A stretch of 64,000 bases of DNA from Triglochin maritima (Eukaryota > Streptophyta > Magnoliopsida > Alismatales > Juncaginaceae), in contig OY821793.1 in the NCBI GenBank assembly GCA_963682175.1, positions 29,285,493 through 29,349,492 of the forward strand, read 5' to 3'. Every line of letters starts with the position of its first letter. The first letter of the stretch is position 1. Of this stretch, positions 10,300 to 22,754 are shown piece after piece. A program made the position numbers and the translations under genes. The notes under the pieces were generated by a model. That model saw only the letters and a list, made by a program, of their open reading frames with translations, was not told where the DNA came from and made no database searches.

Positions 10300-12822
10300 A
10301 TAAGACTAGTAGACACATGTCTTAACAACTTCCTTTCTCGCTATGATGTCTTTCACAAAGTGATACCTAACTTGTATATGTTTGGTCTTTCCATGATATT
10401 TGGGGTCTTTCACATAACAAAGGGCAGCCATGCTGTCACAATAGACAACAGGCTCATCCGATGTCTCTACTAGCCCAATATATTGTAAGAACATCTTCAA
10501 CCAAACTGCCTCTTGTACTGCTGCAGAGCATGCAACATACTCTGCTTCCATAGTCGACAGGGCTATACAAGTTTGCTTCTTGCTAGACCATGAGATGACC
10601 CCATTAGCCAGCAAGAAATCACAACCAGAGGTAGACTTCCTTTCATCAATGTCTCCAGCCCAATCGACATCACTATAGCCAATCAGGCGGAGATCTGATG
10701 CTTGGTAACACAGCATGTAGTTACTCGTTCCTCCGAGGTATCTCATGATTCTCTTGACTGCCTGAGTACAATAAAAACATAACTTTTAGAGAGATTACTG
10801 TATTTTACAAAGATACATTTTTTCCTCTAGGTCTTAGTTTTCCATATCAGTGACTAGTAGAATGAATGTATGCCGCGCATCCCCAAGGTTACAACAAACT
10901 AAAATTAGGCTTCCGTCATGTCCATAACTCATATGGAGTTGAGGGAACCGATTTTGTTGGAACTCTATTGAGGATGTAAGCAGCAGTCATTAGAGCATCT
11001 TCCCAAAACGAACTTGGCAAGCTCGCATGCGTCATCATGAATCTAACCATGTCTAGCAACGTTCTATTCCTTCTCTCAGCAACACCATTTTGCTGAGGAG
11101 TATAAGACATAGTGAGTTGTCTAGATATCTCATTTTCATCACATAACTCCTTGGACATTATGAAGAGATACTCCCCACCTTTGTCCGTCCTCAGAGTTTT
11201 TATCTTATTATCCAATTGATTCTCTACCAAGCTCATGAATTTCTTAAAACATTCTAGAACTTCTGACTTGTGAGAAATAAGATAAATATGACCATATCTA
11301 GTGGTCATCAATAAATGTGATGAAGTAACTTTGTCCATGTCTAGTACGCACATTCAAATGTCCACAAATATCTGAGTGAATTAGTTCTAAAGGAGAAGTA
11401 GCCCTAATGGCTTTTCCGAACGGTTTTCTAGTTGTCTTTCCAGCTAGACAAGATTCACGGGTCGGCAATTCAAATTTGGAGCATTCTCCTAATACCCCCT
11501 CATTTGCCAACGTGTTCATCTGGTCAACACCAATGTGACCTAGTCTAGCATGCCATATAACTGAATCATTATTCATGGAACTTTGACTCATAAAGGCACT
11601 AGTGTTATGATTGAAATCATAAATTGAGTCCAACACAATAAAACCGTCTGAAAGAAAGGCACGTCCATAATAAATGTTAGCAAGGTATAAACACATCATT
11701 ATTCTCAAAAACAACTTTAAAATCATGTCTCATCAAAACAACAGAAATAATATTTCGCCGTATAACTGGTGCATACAACACGTCGTGAAGTAATGGGATC
11801 CGGCTACTTCGCAAAGCCACTTTGCATGTGCCAACTCCAAGAACTTCAATGTTAGTGTTGTTCGCCATGTTTATTCGCCTCCCACTTGGAACACGACGAT
11901 ATTCCACGAAGGCAGAACGATCCTTTGTTACGTGGTCCGTGGCACCTGAATCCACAATCCACACAAGAGAGTGATCAGTGAGCATCACAGAACTAGTCAC
12001 GTTACAATTCAAGGGATTACACACAGTAATTACATTTTCCTCAGTGCACTCACGAGCAAAATGTCCAGTCTTTCGGCAGTTAAAACAAGTCACTTTAGAC
12101 TTATCTTTCCCACCTCTGGATCCTCGAGGTCATTTCTTTCCAGCTTTGTTTTCTGTTTTGTTTTTATTTGCACTCTTCTTGCCTTTAAAACCCTGAACTC
12201 TATCTCTTTTACGCTTAAAACATGCAATCCTTCAAGGAGCATCAGCTTCAGCAGCAAACACTTTAGTTAGAGGGGCTTCCGCAAGCATGCGGTTCTCCTC
12301 CAACTCTAGGTGTTTTGCGACCTGGTCAAATGACCTGATGTCATCAGCATGAGTCAGATGGACCTTCATATGCTCCCAACTCTTCGAAGGCAATATGCTG
12401 ACATTGCGGTAATATGTTGCCTAATCGTGTGACCTTTGCCGATTTTATACCCATCAAACATGAGCTCAAGCTGGCAGACCCTCGTGACGGAGGCCACTCC
12501 GTACTGAAACTTCACAGCTTCCCACCAGACCTTTGCAGTTCGTAATTTTTCGAACCGCAGTAACAAATTATCTTGCATCGAACTCAGAATTGTAATGCGA
12601 GCAATACGGTATTTCTTTTTCCATGCATTATAGACATCCATATTTCTGCGATGTTGCAAAGTGTTCCCATCCTCGAGGGGAGATATAATTTGGGTTATAT
12701 TTCCTAACATGTCCTAATCCTCTAAGAGATACTCAATTTTACGATGTCACAGATCGTAATTTCTTTCATTGAGTTTATCTCCACGAGTCAGATTGGCAAC
12801 AATGCTTTTTGGAAGCAGCCAT
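10300..12822 (-). pseudogene. Ty1/copia gag-pol, frameshifted, reverse transcriptase deleted
   Basis: Reading down from 12822, the Gag start MAASKSIVANLTRG needs one frame correction before the body at 12366-12710 (EDGNTLQHRRNMDVYNAWKK, FEKLRTAKVWWEAVKFQYG). Then come the CCHC knuckle CFNCRKTGHFAREC and the aspartic protease WIVDSGATDHV (11677-12093). Next are the integrase zinc region (WHARLGHIGVDQM) and core ([30 protein letters not shown]) within 10916-11726. The metal-binding Cys expected in the LPTCESCLAGK-type motif is Arg here (LPTRESCLAGK). The integrase tail around 10790-10880 (YGKLRPRGKKCIFV in corrected frame) joins directly to AVKRIMRYLGG and the RNase H domain (10306-10746; YSDVDWAGD, STMEAEYVA). 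The whole reverse transcriptase catalytic domain is missing. The element cannot transpose on its own. Confidence 0.93.
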
Positions 12823-14963
12823 AAAAATCTAAGACAAAATCACATACCGAAACATGAGTTCTAGCATAAAATACAACGAGCCGCAATAGTCATAAAAAAT
12901 AAACTAACTTAATAACTATAGCATTCAGACCAAAGGAAAACATAAAGCGTTCGATCAAATCCTCATGCAATAGTTAATAAAGTTATTTTACCAATTCATA
13001 TATTGCGCTCCATCATGATTTAATAACCCAAAAAACGTATAAATCATGACAAATCAGTACCAAATAAATAATTATCCATCCGTTGCAAAGCGGTTTACAC
13101 AAAACACTTCTAACTTGCAACTCTCACTAGATGGGAACCTCCATAAGCCTTATAGCAATAATATCGCAATAATAAAAATAAAGGAGTCTCTCGTCTCCTT
13201 AGGGCAATAAACAGTCCACAGTCCATAAATATTACAGCCCATTGCGATATCTATTGCGAATTGAAATGAATGAATAAAATTACGATCAACTCTCAATAAG
13301 GCAGCAAAAATAAATCAACATTCATTCACACCATTCATACTATACAAGCGCAATCTTTTCATACGTTAGCACAATCACACGCATGAATAAAATGTACACC
13401 ACTTCCAAATAAGGAAGTAATATATAAGGAAACAACGCATATATGGAGCATAAGAAAAAAGTATATGAAAATACCAATCAATCTCTATAATAGTATCTCA
13501 AAACAGAAATTTTCTTTTCTTTCCCCAATCAACATAATCATGAGCGTAAAAATTATCCTACCCGCATTAGGAAAGAAAAATCCTCAATGAGATCAACACA
13601 TGTATGTGGATTTAATCATAAAAGAAATATTTCAAATGAAATGAATGCTATCATTCCAAAAAATCCGAAATTCCTTAAATGAGATCAACACATATATGTG
13701 CATCAAAGGAAAGCATTCAAAAAATACTTTTAAGGTAACAAAACTCTAACCCATAATATGTTCTAAAAAAATTCAGAATTTGTCAATCTTTTCTTAATCA
13801 ATATAAGCATTCAATCAACAATAATTAATGTTACTTGTATTGGAAAGAAAAATTCGAAATTTTCAAGAGAACAGCAAACATATATGCGCAATTTTCAGTA
13901 AGGAAATCAATCAATCACATGCATGTTAATGCTCCAAAAACACCCATATCCGAAATTCTTTGGAGCAACAAGGCAACACAATTATCATGCATATGCATAT
14001 GACAATAAATATCTACTCTAGATGCATGCTGATATTGAAAAATGCTAAATAAACAAGCATATACACGAAACTCCAGCAAACATGAGATCTAGTCATGCAT
14101 GTACACGAATCAGAGATAACATTTGATCCATCCATGCAATCCGACATGCATTATGATATACAAATGACATACAAGCATTATCATTTAATTCAAGCATGAA
14201 AAAATATCAGAGATTATCATATAAAACATGCGTAAAAACAAAAGATCGTCAGGATAGGGTTAACACAGATTTCATGTATACATGCTCAAATATTAGAATA
14301 AATAATATCTAACCCTAATTCGGAAAAATCAGGAAAAATAGACATCTGATTTCATGTATACATGTGCATGATTTAGAAGAATCAACATGGAAAAATAACT
14401 TCTGATTTTATCTAATACATGCGCAAAGAATAGAGGTAACAACACAGAAAAAACAGAATTCTGGTCATATCTATGTATGTGCAATGACAGGAGAGCAACA
14501 TATCATATTGACTCGAAATAAAATCAGGAAAAAACCCATCTTAAACCATGCATACATGCGCAAGAATGGAGGAGCAAAATCTAACCCTAGATGCATGCTC
14601 TAATGAACCAAAACATGCGCAACAAGTAGAGTCTAGTCTAAGCCCTAATTTCATGTTAGAAAGAACTCAGCAAACATGCATCACTTATATCTCTAAATGA
14701 ACGATCATATTATTTCATTTAAAGATAAAAACTTCTGAGTTTTCATTTCCAGAATATCAAAAACGAATTTGAAAGAAAAAACACGAACAATCAACATATA
14801 TAACATGCGCATCATGTAAATAAGCAATGTTGATTTTTATGTTATCTTTCTTTCTCCAAAAAACATAACCACCGAATTTTTATCTCAAATCAGATTATCA
14901 CGAAACAAAAATTCGTCAAGCATGGTGAGGATTCGAAGGTAACCGAGATGGCTCTGGTACCAA
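12823..14963. other. Long A+T-rich leader of the copia element, with tRNA primer site
   Basis: About 2.1 kb separate the 5' LTR from the Gag start, unusually long for a copia leader. It has no credible open frame and is full of short repeats around CATGCATATG and GAGATCAACACAT[AG]TATGTG. Directly against the LTR, the minus strand of 14951-14962 reads TGGTACCAGAGC, close to the TGGTATCAGAGC complement of initiator tRNA-Met, so this is the primer-binding site. Confidence 0.8.
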
Positions 14964-15348
14964 TGTTAGCAAACAACGATTCTACAGGTTCAGGAGTACC
15001 TTTCTTGGAGAGAACATGTGGCAGCGAAAGGAAGATCAGATGTCACCTTACGGAATCCTTTTCACCGGTCGGTCTCCTACTCTCTTGGAGAAGGAGCGCG
15101 AGTCCACAACCCAAGAGTCCACGGAATGTGCTTGGTGGAGGTGGAGGGACGAAATGGGAGAGAGGAGAAGGTGGCGGCTAGGGTTTGGTGTAGGCTAGGG
15201 TTTGCACACTTTTTTTTTCATCCAATGGGAAGCTCCCCTCCTTATATAGATGGCTCCACCATAAACCCTTAAATGTGTAGTCCAATAGGGACGCACCATG
15301 TGTCAGTGCTTTGGGCAAATATCTTATTAATCCTAGATTAATCCAATA
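14964..15348 (-). mobile_element. 5' LTR of the copia element
   Basis: About 385 bp and very similar to 9022-9393, with a handful of substitutions and short indels, including an extra short stretch near 15180. The TATATAAG box is at 15241-15248 on the minus strand. The flank TTTAA (15349-15353) is the right target duplication. If the duplication is TTTAA, the element begins with TA (TATTGG) and ends with CA, a non-canonical but known LTR terminus for some copia elements. Confidence 0.9.
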
Positions 15349-15353
15349 TTTAA

Positions 15354-16723
15354 GCATTACGTGCGTTTATGCCTGCATGTCATTCAATTAAGGATATAAA
15401 TACAAAATTTTAAAATTGGAATACTAAAATGCCAAATGACCAACCTTAGGAATCATAAAGTAAATGAAGTAAAGGTAACATTAAAAACTTTAGTCCCATA
15501 TACATAATAACATTCTATGGTTGCTATACTCAGAAAGGGATGCAAATACCGTAGTCATAGATTACAACCCAGTTGCAAGTACCATCAGGTACGAGGGTAA
15601 ATGAGAAATATAAAGGCATACTCAAATTACTTAAGGAAATGATATTAAAAAATAATACAAAGGCAGCAAATGAAACATTATAACTTGTACTTAAAGAAGC
15701 TGGTTTGTAAATACAGTTTTGATTAATTTGTGACGTAAATGAACTATAGAAACTATGAACTAAGAAAACACAATGGAGAAAATATTCAAAATCATAACTT
15801 ACAAATACTTTTAAATTATTTTAAGAATACTATAGAAAATTGATTCAACGTGTGATCAAGTGGTCAAACGATCACAACTTTAGCAAGGAGAGGATATTCT
15901 GAAAAAATCTTTAAAAAATATTTGTATTACTTTGGCATACAATACAAAAAGGTTTTAAAAACACATTATATTCAAGAAAAAACAACTTTGAAACTGTAGT
16001 TTAACATTTGCGTGCATACTAAACATTTGCATCATGTGGTCGACCAAAAACATATTTCAAAAAAAATCAAGTCCATCAAAAAGAGATTTTGAAAATGTTC
16101 TTAACATTGCTTGTCATATACGTACTACAAATAGGACATGTATAGCAATTTTAGAAAAATATTTTAACCTTTTAAATAACACGTTGAAAATATGGTATGG
16201 AACATTTTTAAAGAGCATTAATTTCAAATTACCTTATACCAAGTAAGACAATTTTGAAGAAGCGAAATGCTAAGTTTTTTTGGGAGTTCTTTTCTAGGCT
16301 CTTGAGCAAAACAAGTCCTCAACTTACTCTCTCACCTCAAATGATCTCTAACACTCCACGTTCTACTCAAAACAAGTCATCCACGTGAGAAGTTGGATGA
16401 CTAGTAGTGCAAAGGCAAAATTTACTTCTAGGCCAAATATGTCTGGGTTAGATATTTGACTTTGGAATTTTATATCTGAAAGTTTAAAGTTCCTGAAATT
16501 AGCCAACAATTTTATATCTGATTGTGTGGATAAGTAGAACCCACTACTCCATAAGCACATAAGTAGAATCATATATGTCCGACTACTCAAACAATCTTCA
16601 TTAATTTTACTCCACTCATTATCTGATTCCAGTTACCGACATTACCGTGATTAACCCAGATATATCTGGTTACCCCCAGAAATATCTTATTGTTGGTTAC
16701 CGCATATATATCTGATAATATAT
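15354..16723. other. Intergenic; no gene seen
   Basis: A+T-rich sequence without a credible gene. The last part (about 16600-16720) has several near-repeats of AGATATATCTGGTTACC-like sequence next to the gypsy LTR, which may be decayed flanking repeat. Confidence 0.5.
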
Positions 16724-17284
16724 TGTTAGCCTAACCGAATAAACCACCATTAATCGAGTCGAGTTCACTTCCCACGAGCCATCCATCTGATCTGATCGAA
16801 TCAACAGGTATGAGTACCTGACTTAATAAAAGAATCGGACGGTCGTCCAAAGTGGACTGGTGACATCCAACGGTTGGTAATTCAAACCAATAGAACACGA
16901 GACCCACGCAAGTTTGTTGCAACCATTAGGAATTTTACTGTTCATCATCTTCCCCGTCTTAGCTGTCAATTTGGGGGTTTATTGTTTGATATGTTATTCT
17001 TCAAATTGTATTGGCAAGGTAGTTAGAATTTCTGTAAAGAACTTTCCTATGTCGTGAATGGTATAAATAAGATCCCACAACCATGATTGGGTTGTGATTT
17101 GATTTTGCGGATAAAAACTAAGGCTTCCCTATCTGGAGTTCCCGAGTGCTCGAAACTCGAATTAGTTTCTCCACCTCCATTCTCAGGGTCCGACCGCCCT
17201 TTTCCCCTAACACCACGACGTACTACACCTGCCGTCGAGCTCGGTCGACGCCAGTCATCACCGTCAAAGGTCCGGGTGGTAACA
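16724..17284 (+). mobile_element. 5' LTR of the gypsy element (start inferred)
   Basis: The right boundary is well supported: GGTGGTAACA ends at 17284 and is followed after three bases by TGGTATCAGAGCC (17288-17300), the initiator tRNA-Met primer site. The left boundary TGTTAGCC is inferred because it pairs with the right end as a short inverted repeat (TGTTA...TAACA) and gives a sensible 561-bp LTR. A TATA box (TATAAATA) sits at 17062-17069, about 220 bp before the LTR end. No 3' LTR exists in the window, so the boundary cannot be confirmed by alignment. Confidence 0.65.
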
Positions 17285-17313
17285 ATTTGGTATCAGAGCC
17301 ACCAACGGCACCT

Positions 17314-18285
17314 ATGGCGGAGGACAACTATGACCTTTTCCGGAACCTCTTGAGGGAGGAGCTTGCAGTGATTAACCATCGGTTGGACAAGATGGAAGAC
17401 GGACGGAGATCCAGGTCTCCCGAGGGTGCTGATCGCAGATCCGGCCGCCCTCCACACCCCGATTCTGTATCCTTCCAGGTTAAACTTGTTCTTCTCCCGT
17501 TTCCGACGTACTCCGAGAAGGACGAGCCTCACGACTGGGTCTTTAAGGCAAAGGAGTACTTTGGGGTTCACCATACGCCGGAGCACCAAAAGGTCGGACT
17601 TGCGGGGTTATACTTAGAAGGAAGAGCTCTGAAGTGGTTTCGTTGGACCATGCGTAACGCCAAGCCCATGGACTGGAGGCAGTTGGTGGAGGCCATGGAT
17701 GAGAGATTTGGTCCTCAAGGAGAAGATCCACTGGCCTTGCTCAAGCATCACGTTCAGATGGGGACTCTTGAGGACTATCAGATTCGTTTTGAGGATCTCA
17801 CAAATAGGATCGATGATCTACCTGAGAAACACCTCCTCAGCCACTTTGTGGGAGGTCTTAAGGCTGAGTTAGAGAGAAAGGTCAGGGTTACGGAGCCCAA
17901 ATTCATCCGAGAGGCAATCAGGTTGGCTCAACTATATGAAGGAGAGGCTCAATTGGTAACCCGAAGGAGCAAGTTTCCCACACCAATGACTGAACCTCCT
18001 CGAACTAAACCCACACCCTTGCTAAGACCTCAGAGAGTAGTTACCTTCACCCCTAGCGAGTTGGAGAAAGAGAGGTTGAGAAGAAGAGCTAAGGGTCTAT
18101 GCTACCATTGTGATGAAAAGTGGTCCAGAAACCATAAATGTGACCCTAATAAGGCTTTTCTCATCAGTTTGGATAAGGAGGGGATGCACAGGAAGAGATC
18201 TGAGAGGAAGAGGAAATACACCAAGAACCTGAAATTTCCATCCAGGTTATTAGTGGATCTAAGAGGGATTCCACTATGGTGGTGA
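17314..18285 (+). pseudogene. Gypsy Gag (capsid and zinc knuckle)
   Basis: The first ATG after the primer site (17314) opens MAEDNYDLFRNLLREELAVI. The retrotransposon Gag core follows (KEYFGVHHTPEHQKVGLAGL, LEGRALKWFRWTM, WRQLVEAMDERFG, LEDYQIRFEDLTNRIDDLPE, HFVGGLKAELERKV). A C-terminal zinc-knuckle-like CYHCDEKWSRNHKC comes next. The frame is open for 323 codons and is the best preserved part of this element. An upstream extension of the same frame to 17146 lies in the LTR and is not part of the protein. It overlaps the protease frame by 10 bases in a different phase. I infer a frameshift between Gag and Pol, because related elements usually encode one polyprotein. Confidence 0.88.
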
Positions 18286-18650
18286 CATGCCAGATTAAAC
18301 GGATGAGCCTTTGTTTCCTCATGGATACGGGTAGTACTCACTGCTTCTTGGACCCTAGAGTGGTGAAGCACACTAAGTTGCCCTGTGACAACTCCCAAAC
18401 TAGGACTGTGACAGTGGCCGATGGAGAGAGAGTGGATGGTGTGGGCTATTGTGCTGCAGTACCCTTGGTTTTTCAAAAGTTATATCTCAACTGGAATTTC
18501 CATGTCATGACCTTGGGAGGGTGTGATGTTGTGATTGGGGTGGATTTACTGAGACAATTTGGGACCATTAGCTAGAACTTCACCCAACTTACTATGAAGT
18601 TTCAGTACAATAACCAAGAATGGAAGCTGATTGGAAGTGTTGTACCCTTC
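18276..18650 (+). pseudogene. Gypsy retropepsin-like aspartic protease
   Basis: The frame encodes LCFLMDTGSTHCFLDPRVVK, with the DTG-type catalytic motif, and then GGCDVVIGVDLLRQFG, the second conserved part of the fold. The frame stops at TAG (18573-18575) in GTIS-stop-NFTQLTMKF. Relatives have W-N-F at this point, so TGG has become TAG. Beyond the stop the sense continues (NFTQLTMKFQYNNQEWKLIGS) before a second frame change leads into the reverse transcriptase region. Confidence 0.85.
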
Positions 18651-20111
18651 ATGTCCTTGCTGGAACCCAGGACTTGGAGAAAAACCTCAAGCAGGTGTAC
18701 CTGCTTTACACCCAACCAATGGTGAAGGAGCTCACAGAAGAGGAGTTGTGGAAGCAAGTTGAGTCACAATCCTCTCCTGAGTTGCAGGAACTACTACATC
18801 AACACTACAACTTTTTTACCACTCCTAGGAGGCTACCACCCCCTAGGGAATACGGCCATGCTATTCCACTGAAGGAAGGTACAACCCCCATCTCCCTTGC
18901 TCCCTACAGGTACCTCCCATACCATAAATCTGCCATTGAGGAAATAATTAAAGAGGCATTGGCCAATGGGTTTATCAGACCTAGTAACGGTCCCTATTCA
19001 TCACCCATTCTCCTTGTCAAAAAGATTGATGGGTCATGGAGGATGTGTGTGGATTACAGGGTATTAAATCAAGCCACTATAAAAAACAAATATCCAATCC
19101 CGGTGGTAGATGACTTGTTAGTTGAATTACACGGGGCTATGGTGTTCTCCATGCTAGACTTAAGAGCTGGGTATCACCAAATTCGAATGAAGAAAAGTGA
19201 CATCCACAAAACTACCTTCAAAACTCATGAAGGTCACTATGAGTTTGTAGTCATACCCTTTGGTCTTACTAATGCCCCCTCCACCTTCCAAAACCTCATG
19301 AATGATATTTTCAGACTTTATTTAAGACAATTTGTTTTGGTTTTCTTTGATGATATTTTAATCTACAATCCTAGTTTGCAGCAACATTTATGTCACTTAA
19401 GGCAAGTATTTCAGCTGCTACAGAGGAATCAATTATTCCTTAAGCTCTCCAAATGTGAGTTTGGGGTTATTCAAGTAGAGTACTTAGGGCATATTATTAG
19501 AGAAGGCCATGTTGCAATGGATACAAGAAAGATAGAAAACATGGTACAGTGGCCTGTCCCTAAGAACATCAAGGCATCAAGAAGCTTCCTGGGGTTAACT
19601 GAGTATTACATAAAATTTGTGAAAAAATATGGAGCCATTGCTAGGCCTCTCACTCAGTTGTTGAAGAACTCCTTTCAGTGGTGTGAAGATGCAGAGCATG
19701 CGTTCAACGCCCTTAAACAAGCCATGGTTTCAGCATCTGTCTTAGCCTTTCCAGATTTTTCTCAACCCTTCACACTGGAATGTGATGCTAGTGGAGTGGG
19801 TATGGGAGTTGTAATCATGCAACATGGAAGGCCTATTGCATTTGTGAGTCAAGCATTCAAGGGGAGGCAAGTGGGTATGAGTATCTATGAAAAGGAGCTG
19901 CATTGTTTGCAATCTAGAAATGGAGATCTTATCTGATGTACCGGTTTTTTGTGCTCAGAACGGACCACCAAAGCTTGCAACACATGATGAAGCAGAAGAT
20001 ACACACTTCAGCTCAACACAGATGGCTAGCCAAGTTGATGGGGGTATGACTTCAAAGTTGAGTACAGATTCGGGCACCATAACCAGGCAGCTGATGCTCT
20101 ATCTAGAGTAA
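18620..20111 (+). pseudogene. Gypsy reverse transcriptase and broken RNase H
   Basis: An open frame of 438 codons carries the full set of Ty3/gypsy RT blocks: FIRPSNGPYSSPILLVKKID, WRMCVDYRVLNQATIKNKYP, FSMLDLRAGYHQIRM, FGLTNAPSTFQNLMN and the catalytic box VFFDDILIY (an FFDD variant of YVDD). The thumb/connection region and the start of RNase H follow (TLECDASGVGMGVV). RNase H then breaks. After YEKELHC the frame is lost by deletion, and the remaining pieces (VLRTDHQSLQHMM, HRWLAKLMG) read in another frame near 19950-20050. Enzyme activity is therefore not expected despite the intact RT palm. Confidence 0.9.
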
Positions 20112-20227
20112 TGGAAGATTCTACTGAAGAGCTTCAGTCCCCCTCCCTCCTTGCTATCTCTTTATTGGTGGCATTATGGCTTGAAGAAGTCGAAACCACT
20201 TACTAGGAACAAACCGAGTACATCGAG

Positions 20228-21205
20228 TTGAGGGAGAAGTGGGAGAGGGGAGAGTTGAATAAGAACATGTACGAGTGGAAGGAGGGAATCTTGTTCCATA
20301 AGGGCAAAATTAGCTTGGTTAGGAACTCCCACCCCACTAAGATGGTGTTGCAAGAACTCCATTCCACCCCCTCTGCTGGTCATGATGGGTTTGATAAGAC
20401 ACTTTACCGAATTAAACAAAACATTTCCTGGAAAGGAATGATTCAGGAGGTCAAGAACTTCATCAAACAATGTGATGTGTGCCAACAAAGTAAATATGAG
20501 ACCCTCTCACCTGTCGGGTTGTTGCAACCTCTCCCTACTCCTGCTGAAGTTTGGGCAGACATCTCCATGGATTTCATTGAGGGTCTTTCAAATTCTCAGG
20601 GGTTTTCTTGTGTCTTGGTGGTAGTGGACAGACTCAGCAAGTACTCCCACTTCATTCCACTAAAGCATCCTTATACTATAGCTAAGGTGGCACATACATT
20701 TGCAGAAGTAGTAAAACTCCATGGAATTCCTAAGAGTATAGTCAGCGATCGGGACACTCTCTTCACCAACTCCTTTTGGCAAGAGTTGTTCAAAATACGA
20801 GGAACCAAGCTTAAGCTGAGTTCAACTTATCAGCCCCAAACAAATGGACTTACTGAAGTAGTAAACAGGAGCTTGGAGACTTACTCACCACCAGCAGGAA
20901 AGGTGGAAGGATTGGTTAGATTGGGCTGAGTATTGGTACAAATGACCTCCGACAAGGCCTTGCATGGCAGACCCCCTCCTACTCTCTTGTCATACATTCC
21001 AGGAACCACTAAGGTTGATCAAGTGGATCAAGTTCTACGGTCACGAGAAGAGGTATTAAAGTTACTCAAGGGGAACCTCGAGAGAGCCCAGAATCAGATG
21101 AAAATCCAGAGTGATAAAAAGAGAAGGGAAAAGGAATACCAGGTGGGAGATTGGGTGTATCTCAAATTGCAACATTACAGACAATAGACAATCAAGAGAA
21201 GTCCT
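20228..21205 (+). pseudogene. Gypsy integrase, 3' truncated
   Basis: The zinc-binding HHCC region is visible (HSTPSAGHDGFDKTLYR ... FIKQCDVC). The catalytic core has all three acidic residues: D in ADISMDFIEGL, D in IVSDRDTLFTN and E in YQPQTNGLTEVVNRSLETY. The first frame ends at 20929. A small deletion and stop (WYK-stop) precede a second piece, 20933-21187, with LHGRPPPTLLSYIPG and the tail VYLKLQHYRQ. That frame stops at TAG where relatives have Gln, and similarity fades by about 21205. The rest of the integrase C-terminus, the polypurine tract and the 3' LTR are all absent. Confidence 0.88.
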
Positions 21206-21223
21206 TCTCTTTTTATCTCTTTT

Positions 21224-21261
21224 CATGTTTTAGGCAGGTGAAAGGTGTTGCCTAAAACATG
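21224..21261. repeat. Perfect 13-bp inverted repeat at the gypsy truncation point
   Basis: CATGTTTTAGGCA (21224-21236) and TGCCTAAAACATG (21249-21261) are exact inverted copies separated by 12 bases. The right arm belongs to the duplicated segment that starts at 21237; the left arm has no counterpart at the second copy (23961). Confidence 0.9.
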
Positions 21262-22150
21262 AAAACAAGGAAACGGACGATACCTGACTAAGCTCAATGA
21301 CGATCAGAGGTTGAACTCAACGAGCCAATGCTGTCCTCTGTGGAATGTATTTGACGCTCGTCTGTTGCGAAAAACAATACAATGCAAATGGATCAGAAAA
21401 ACTGTATGTCGCTTAACCGGTGAGGAACATCAAAGAATGGCATAAAATGACCACACACAATTTCACCGAAGTAAAGAAGATGAAATCAACTTCATCACCC
21501 AAGAGTCGTTACCACGAATCTTTTCAGAAGAAACAACCAAATATAAGCCAATGTCAAACAAAATACAGGTTATATATACATAATAATGAGAAAACCACGT
21601 TGCACCTGTCTGCTAAAGCACGTTGGTCAGAATGAATCCACCATCGGTCAACGAATTCGACTCACCTAAACCCAGAAACGATATAGTCATCAAATTTTGA
21701 AATGAAAATTAAAACAAAAGAATTTGTAGCAATTTTCCATTTCGCAAAACACGCATTACACGTAACAACGCACCAAGTGAAATTAACTAGGAAATAGTAA
21801 AATTGAAACCAAAACCCAAAACAGAACCTGAAAATATAAGTAGCCTTATCATTTCGTCTAAAAAAAAATTGAGAACTTGCGAAACAAACCGTATTTCCAA
21901 TATACAAAAAAATTTAAGCATGCCATATAGTATGAGTGCTCACTTAATTGGATTGTGTCACTTGCTACCACAGAGAGGGTCACTTTACCCGGGCAGCAGT
22001 TGACCCCTGAGGGACTTGTACAGTTCATCCGATCGCTCAATTTCATTACAAGTGTACTGTCCAGTTTCAGAACAAAGCCCTAGGCACTTCTGCAGACCAG
22101 AATGGTACCTGAATGAAAAAAGAAGGATGCGGGTGTTAAATCATTCACAA
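21237..22150. repeat. Duplicated segment, copy A (about 914 bp)
   Basis: It matches 23961-24873 in the same orientation at very high identity. Differences are a few substitutions plus indels of up to about 4 bp, e.g. AAGCTCAATG against AAGCAAGCTCAATG. It contains one exon-like block on the minus strand (22108-21989: YHSGLQKCLGLCSETGQY, then NEIERSDELYKSLRGQLLP) with AG and GTAAAG splice signals. It follows directly after the truncated gypsy element. Confidence 0.95.
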
Positions 22151-22754
22151 CCCTCCATTGGGAACAAAAACCAAAAGGGACAGAAGCAACTTGAGATGTA
22201 TAACATGCAAAAGGATGGTCGGGCTGCTTATCTAGCTAAAATGATCTCTAGTGTATACAACAAAAATATAAGTGCTCCAAAATGAGGATCACGCAATTCA
22301 GAAAGAAAATCAAGCGAATGGGAAATATTTACCTTAAATTTTATATTTAAGTGGATTTCCATGAAGAAGTGCCGGGCAAAGGATTTGAGGAGGAAGAACG
22401 GGGGGGGGGGAGAAGGAAAAGGGGATATTGTAACTTCAGTGTGTGTGTGTCATGGCAGAACAAACGATTTCCTAACCTCCTTTACCTATGCCTTTTCAAC
22501 TTCACATCCTTGGTGAATCTCCGAAAAATTAGCATCAGTTGTACTATGTACATACACGATAACTACCAATTTTATGTGAGTGGTGCGTGTGTGTCAGAGG
22601 TAAGTGTATTACCCAAAAACCGTAACGATAAGATTAGAAAACATGAAGAAGCATAAAAGTTACAGGTTTCAATGGAAAAGTAGACGAAACATTTTTTTAT
22701 CAACTGTCAATGAAATGAGAAGATAGCAGTTGACGCATTGATTTTGATCAAGAT

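Noticed and set aside
21662..22046. Minus-strand frames in duplicated copies A and B (up to 127 codons)
   Set aside because: They run through the exon-like block in a different frame and across its splice signals.
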